Under the pieces are notes generated by a model, which did no database searches, was not told the DNA's origin, and saw only the letters and a program-made list of their open reading frames with translations. This document shows, piece after piece, positions 59,170 to 64,000 of a DNA stretch of 64,000 nucleotides. The translations under genes were made by a program, and so were the position numbers. The stretch is from Parasponia andersonii (Eukaryota > Streptophyta > Magnoliopsida > Rosales > Cannabaceae), in the NCBI GenBank assembly GCA_002914805.1, contig JXTB01000023.1:1654377-1718376 (forward strand). The letters are read 5' to 3'. Positions within the stretch are counted from its first letter, which is position 1, and each line of letters begins with the position of its first letter.

Positions 59170-59993
59170 GGTATAAGGAGGCATTTATAAACACTAACAT
59201 TCTTGACCCTGCTTTGCATAATTCTGTTGTTTCTCTCTTGCAAGAATTTAGTGATGCTTTCCCCGTGAAAATTCCTAGTGGATTACCACCAATCCGAGGG
59301 ATTGATTATCGAACTGACTTCGTGCACGGTGCCATCATTTCAGATCATCCAGCCTATAGGAGTAACCCCAAGGAGACAAAGAAACTACAAAGACAGGTTG
59401 ATGAAGAAAAAATTCGTACTATCCAAGAATGGCCAAGTCCAATGAGCATAAATTTAGGTATTGGCGCAGCTCTTATGCAAGAAGGACGACCAATTGCATA
59501 TTTTAGTGAGAAACTAATTGAGACTACTTTAAACTATCCTACTTATGATAAAGAAATGTATGCATTGGTTCGAGATTCGGAAACATGGCAAAATTATCTT
59601 TAGCCTAAAGAGTTTGTGATTCGCACCGATTATGAGTCCTTGAAGCAACTTAAAGGTCAACACAAGTTGAATAAGAGGCTTGCATGATGGGTGGAATTTA
59701 TTGAGACATTTGCATACGTCATCCAATATAAACAAAGTGAAGATTTGGGGATAAATCCTTTTCAAGAGGAGGGAAATGATGAGGACATGGCAAGCACAAG
59801 AGTATGGAATGCGGATCCTATTCAAATTTCCATTGGTCCAGTTACAAGAGCACATGCAAAAAAATTCCAAAATGCGTTAAGTGGACTGATTCAAGGAATT
59901 TGGGTTCAGGCATGCACGTGGAGGTCCAGTGATAGAGATGAACGAATTTCTAAGGCCTTAACAAGCTTGATTCAAAATCAAGAAAGTCCATAG
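59170..59993 (+). pseudogene. Element E mini-Pol: pre-RT, RNase H and tail
   Basis: The plus frame from about 59214 reads [49 protein letters not shown] (RT core missing), then [20 protein letters not shown] (second joint). It is open for 129 codons until a TAG at 59601. A TGA follows after NKRLA (59686). The next frame runs [26 protein letters not shown] (integrase missing) into the LTR tail [20 protein letters not shown], ending at 59993. Confidence 0.9.
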
Positions 59994-60576
59994 GCGCATA
60001 TGGAAGGGAAATCTGATATGTAAAGACTTGAACGCCAAGTCATAGCTTACTTTCCTATTTTAGTTATTAGTTTCTCAAAACGATTTATTTGCTTGTTTTC
60101 TTTTCTTTAGTGGTGTGTAATAGACTGAAAAATTAAGGGATTAAAATCCAATTGCCTACAATTAGGGACGAATTTAGGTTAGTTATTAAGGTTATTTTCC
60201 TACTTTCCTTCTCTGATTTTGGATAAGTTACTTTAGGCGTTTTTAGGATGTTTTTGGACTGAAAATTTCGTGGCCCTTGGCCTATATATTGTATACTTTT
60301 CATTCAATAAGAGCAGATTACAATTCATAAAAATTGAGAGCAATTTCTCTTTAGTTTTTTGTGAACTTATTCGAACTTATCAGATTTCTCTGTAGCGTTC
60401 ATCCCTTGACTTATCAATCGAGTTTTTCATCCTTGATTGTGGCGTATTCCTTATACTAAGGTTCATATCTCTTTATAGGTGTTGGGTCGAGACTTTCCAT
60501 CCGAATCTGATTGTAGAACGGTCCTAAGCATCCTTTGTAATTCAGGTTTCGTCACAGGTTGGAGGAGTTCGTATCA
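59777..60576 (+). repeat. Element E 3' LTR
   Basis: 800 bp, TGATGAGGACATGG...AGTTCGTATCA. TATA-like CCTATATATTG near 60281. Confidence 0.92.
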
Positions 60577-61218
60577 GAGTGGGCAAAAGACAACATAAGG
60601 ATTAATTCTGTGGCACCTTGGTATATCAGAACCTCCATGGTGGAGCAGGTAGCTTGATTCACCTTGCTAATATGACCTTGATTCACTGATTTTGTTGCAT
60701 TCTCAAATGTTTCATATTAGGACGTTACTATTTTGCTTCACAAGAAAACTAAATCTTTTTCTCTTTACTTCTTCGAACACCTTTACCTTATTTAAGTACA
60801 GCTAATTCAGCATTGCAGAACCTGAATAATTGATACTCAGGACATGCCTGAAAAAGAGTAGAGGAAGAAATTTAGTAAAACAACGCAATAGCCAAAATAA
60901 GGCGTCTCTGCCGTGGTAGAGCAGCAGACTGGAGTCTTCTTTGTTACCTCTCAAGACATTGGAAGTTTCTTGTGTAGAGATCTTCTATAGATTTTTCTTC
61001 GGTTAATCTTGACTTTGCATTTATCATAGGTTCTCAGTAACAAAGAATACTTAGAAGCGGTGTATGCAAGGACTCCTCTTAGGCGGCTAGGATATCCAAC
61101 AGAGGTGTCTTCTGTGGTGGCATTCCTTTGCTTACCTGCATCATCCTATATTACTGGCCAGGTTATTTGTGTAGATGGGGGCATGTCTGTCAACGGGTTT
61201 TACCCGAGCCATGACTAG
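60577..61218 (+). pseudogene. Tropinone-reductase-like SDR pseudogene, exons 4b-5
   Basis: Resumes exon 4 after element E: EWAKDNIRINSVAPWYIRTS, MVEQ, with donor GT at 60649. Exon 5 runs 61030-61218: [59 protein letters not shown], stop TAG 61216-61218. This C-terminal part is intact and typical of the family ([16 protein letters not shown]). The good state of exons 4b-5 against the damaged exons 2-3 suggests moderate age. Confidence 0.92.
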
Positions 61219-61239
61219 AAGCCTTGATGTACAAGGCTT
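61219..61239 (+). other. Small perfect inverted repeat after the SDR stop codon
   Basis: AAGCCTTG, a 5-base loop ATGTA, then CAAGGCTT: an 8-bp perfect stem starting at the base after the stop. No known role. Confidence 0.4.
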
Positions 61240-63046
61240 TTACTAAAACATCGTCATGTTCTTTCTCCCTCTCAAAAAATCCCACAGGCAATGAAAGACA
61301 GTCTGAAATTGAAAGTTCTACCAGAGAAAATCTTTCTAGATCTGGGGGTTCGCTCTAGTCCTCGTAAACTGTAATGTTCTATCTATTCTATTTTTTGAAA
61401 TGTATGCCGTTTTCTTCTGTCTTTACTACTGTTGGGGTTACATGATAAAAAGCCATTTCAAAACTGTATCCGAAAGTCGAAAGCCATGATATCATTGATG
61501 AAGACTGATATAGCAGTTCTGAAACACGTTTTTTTTTTTTTTTTTGAATAAGCAAAGACTAAATCTGAAACTGGTTATGAAGAGAGAATGTAATCTGAAT
61601 CTGGTTATGAAGAGTGAATGTCGCTCGTTGAATTTGACGGGTGTAGTTGATCACAGATCACAATCAGGGGGAAGGACTAAGGATTTCTTTCATTTTTCCT
61701 CTGTGGCAGAGCAAAACATTTCTAGAACAAATTTTATATTAGCAAATTGGCAATATACTGGTTTTCATGTGCCACTGCAGATTTTGTTGACAAGGGTGAG
61801 AATTTTGGAATAGTTATAGTAATAATAATAAGTCGTTCCTGGAAAAGTAGCGAACTTTAATTTCTGCAGTTAAATCTTTTTATTTTATTTTATTTTATTG
61901 TTAATTTTTGTCTCAAACATGTGAACATTTTACGTTTTGTTTTTGCTTTTAATATTTGGCCATCTTCCAATCATTTTCTCAGGTTGATGGTAGGTGGAAA
62001 ACCCCACTAAACCATCCATCACATCGAACACTATAATTCTAAAGTTGCGGGCTCAGAATATGTCAACATCCACTGAAAGCCTTGCACAAGTCCTATACTA
62101 AGCAAAAATGAATTGCACGATGTTTCTCAAACCAAAAACGAGTTTCACACAGACTAGTCTATGTTTTTGCACTCTGTTACCATCAATTTCTCGTCAATCT
62201 ACTAGTTTTCTCTCTACAAGTCCTAATAAGAATATATTTACTCTACAATGCTTGTTGAAATATAGGAAACATAATTAGGGATCATTATATTGAATCGTAT
62301 ATTCCGTGTCATCCTAACAACTTTTCCCGAGAGCATATGAAAGATAATCATTATTGTTGGTTCTCTATTCACGATTAGAGAAATACTAATAACAGTCACT
62401 TTCTCAACTTCTTTCTTGTATGCCTAAGTTCATAGTCTGATACGTAGATTAGATGAGTGACAATGTTGTAAATAACGAGAAAACTAATTGTATTCTTGCA
62501 TAAAAAATTTCAGGCTCTCAAGTTTTGCTTTCGCTCTGGTCCTTGTTGTTATGTTTACATTGTCATTTCCTAATTTAAAATGCATATCGTTTTTCTGACT
62601 TTTCTCCTTTCTTTGCTAGTATCGGCCTTGTGAAAGAAAGTTATTTTCTGATCCAAGCCATGATATCATCATTGATGAATACTAAGAAAGTAAATCTCAA
62701 ACACGTCTTTTTCATCCTTGTCTTTCCTTGGAACATCTGGCATTTTCCAATCATTTTCTCTTGTGGTTGCTTGAACCAAAGGACAATGTTTCCTTGAAAA
62801 CGTGATAAGATTTCGTATTTAACTTCCCAAGCTCTTCTTCAAGATCATGATATTCTCGTCGTCTGCCACCAATATCCATATACTCCTCAAAGAAATCTAG
62901 TAATTATAAATATATAAACCACTTGAGCCACATAAATTAGTAGGATATATTGTAATAATAATAATAATAATCCAGTTTTATGTATTAAGCCCCTTGAGCC
63001 ACTTGACCATGTAGGAGTGTAATAGTAGTATTTATGGAAATGGGAT
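61240..63046. other. Spacer between two SDR relics, with a duplicated downstream segment
   Basis: Text near 61350-61530 (CGCTCTAGTCCTCGT, AAGCCATGATATCAT, AAACACGT) recurs in the same order near 62535-62710 (CGCTCTGGTCCTTGT, AAGCCATGATATCAT, AAACACGT). This suggests that the SDR 3' flank was part of an old tandem duplication and that a further gene copy between them was lost. A T run lies near 61531-61547 and a TAA/ATA microsatellite near 62955-62972. No intact gene. Confidence 0.6.
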
Positions 63047-64000
63047 TTGGAAAAGAGCGTGGCTAGTCAGGCAAATACTCAATATAGCAGAAAACAAAGA
63101 TGCTCTCTTCAGGCAATGACCGCTCTTGTAACTGGTAAAACCAAAGGAATAGGGTTCAATCTCTCTCTTCTTCTTATTTCTTTCGTTTATGTTTTGAAGT
63201 TTATAATCCAAGGCTTAAGTTGTCTAAAATACTTGGTTTATGGACTGTTCTGTTATATTTGTTTGTTTACTCTGGTGTGTATTGCGTTTATTTAGGTACG
63301 CTACTGTGGAGGAATTGGCAGAACTGGGGCAGCTTTATATATATGCGCCAGAAACAAAGCCCAACTTAACGAGTGGTTACATGAGTGGGAGAAGAAGGGA
63401 TTTCGAGTGTCTGGTTCTGTCTGTGGCTTAGTGTCTGAAGCGGATCGAACAGAGCTAGCAAACAAAGTTTCTTCTCTCTTCAATGGTAAACTTAACATAC
63501 TTCTAAATAGTCCCTCTTTATTTCATTGAATCTACTCATGTATTTACACAAACTCTCATTACACAAGTAAAAGGTTCTTGTTAGTGTTCAGAAAATACAT
63601 GTACCGTGTTTGCTTAGAAGAAAAAGTGGTAGTTCATAAGCTTATAAGTAGTTGATTTGCTGTACTTATGTCTGTTTTTAGATAAACAACGTGGGAACCA
63701 ACGTATGGAAACCGACCTTGGAGCTCACAGCTGGAGATTTCTCATCTCATGAAAACAAATCTTGAATCTGCTTACCATATGTGCCAACTTGCTCACCCTC
63801 TTCTGAAAGCTTCTGGAGCAGGAAGCATTGTCTTTATCTCCTCTGTTGCTGGTGTGGTATCACTAAATACCGGATCCATATATGCTGCAACTAAAGGTAA
63901 GTTATTACAACTTTCCTAGATTTATGTTGCAACCCTATGAGCTCCATGGTTTTGATATGTTTGGTATATTGTATTTGCAGCTGCTATGAATCAATTGACA
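63047..64000 (+). pseudogene. Second tropinone-reductase-like SDR pseudogene, exons 1-3 and start of 4 (runs off the window)
   Basis: Exon 1 ends at 63153 and reads CSLQAMTALVTGKTKGIG; no in-frame ATG precedes the NADP motif. Exon 2 starts at 63296 (TVEELAEL); a one-base loss near 63328 shifts it; the other frame gives ICARNKAQLNEWLHEWEKKG, FRVSGSVCG and NGKLNIL. The donor expected after ATACTT (about 63503) is CT, not GT. Exon 3, 63682-63896: [20 protein letters not shown], a frameshift near 63745, then [26 protein letters not shown] and the active site YAATK, which is kept here. Exon 4 begins at 63981 (AMNQLT). Same direction and intron positions as the first copy, so a tandem duplicate. 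Confidence 0.88.

Larger units (their letters stand above)
57545..60576 (+). mobile_element. Element E: internally deleted gypsy element (family copy 4 of 4), inside an SDR exon
   Basis: Plus strand, 3,032 bp, with a perfect target duplication GAGTG (57540-57544 and 60577-60581) inside exon 4 of the dehydrogenase relic. The 5' LTR starts at 57545 (8 bp shorter near its start than the 3' copy) and breaks off at about 58282, where CCGAATCTGATT joins zinc-knuckle sequence; the primer site and most of Gag are missing. 3' LTR 59777-60576 is complete and follows the purine tract AAGAGGAGGGAAA. RT core and integrase are missing at the family joints. Confidence 0.95.

Noticed and set aside
60900..60960. 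tRNA-like text (GTGGTAGAGCAGCAGACTGGAGTC) in the last SDR intron
   Set aside because: There is no T-arm (GGTTCGANNCC), no acceptor pairing and no proper anticodon loop. Probably chance.
1..64000. CRISPR arrays, bacterial operons, phage-type systems, rRNA
   Set aside because: No regularly spaced identical repeats with unique spacers, no ribosome binding pattern and no rRNA-like sequence. All evidence points to plant nuclear DNA.

Overview
The window is plant nuclear DNA, almost certainly from a eudicot: AT-rich, with spliced relics of plant genes, a TAC1-type C2H2 zinc-finger gene with an EAR motif, relics of plant tropinone-reductase-like dehydrogenases, and many plant LTR retrotransposons. 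I cannot name the species. Only one gene looks intact, the zinc-finger gene at 28.4-28.9 kb on the minus strand. The rest is transposons nested in each other and in decayed host genes.

Layout. 1-2562: 3' half of a chromodomain Ty3/gypsy element, inserted in a Ty1/copia element whose 3' end follows (2563-3193). 3.2-7.0 kb: exon relics of unidentified host genes, one cut by a complete TRIM with identical LTRs (6265-6660). 7771-8274: GC-rich non-autonomous hAT element. 9010-14027: complete but dead copia element with intact target duplication. 14683-24411: Tekay-like chromovirus with a large internal deletion, itself interrupted by a minus-strand gypsy element, 'B' (15853-20898). 24.86-27.1 kb: probable solo LTR relic. 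28.3-30.6 kb: zinc-finger gene and upstream region. 32881-37567: gypsy copy 'C'. 39242-41888: long LTR carrying a hAT insertion. 44986-48961: small gypsy-like element with a tRNA-Asp primer site and a private ORF. 48962-52061: gypsy copy 'D'. 52242-55105: two more long LTRs. 56.2-61.2 kb: dehydrogenase pseudogene split by gypsy copy 'E' (57545-60576). 63.0 kb to the end: a second dehydrogenase pseudogene.

The most interesting feature is the gypsy family of copies B, C, D and E. All four share the same internal deletions. The reverse transcriptase core and the whole integrase are missing, yet gag, protease, part of RNase H and a C-terminal tail remain, and the deletion joints keep the reading frame. 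C, D and E share one further in-frame deletion that B lacks. This looks like a non-autonomous 'mini-polyprotein' lineage that was copied in trans. Its reading frame runs through the polypurine tract and into the 3' LTR.

The nesting order can be read directly: A went into a TA microsatellite and B into A; D abuts the LTR of the small tRNA-Asp element; hAT went into a long LTR; E and the TRIM went into exons. Target duplications support A, B, C, E, the TRIM, the copia element and both hAT elements. D has none, and its two LTRs belong to different subfamilies, so D is probably a recombination product.
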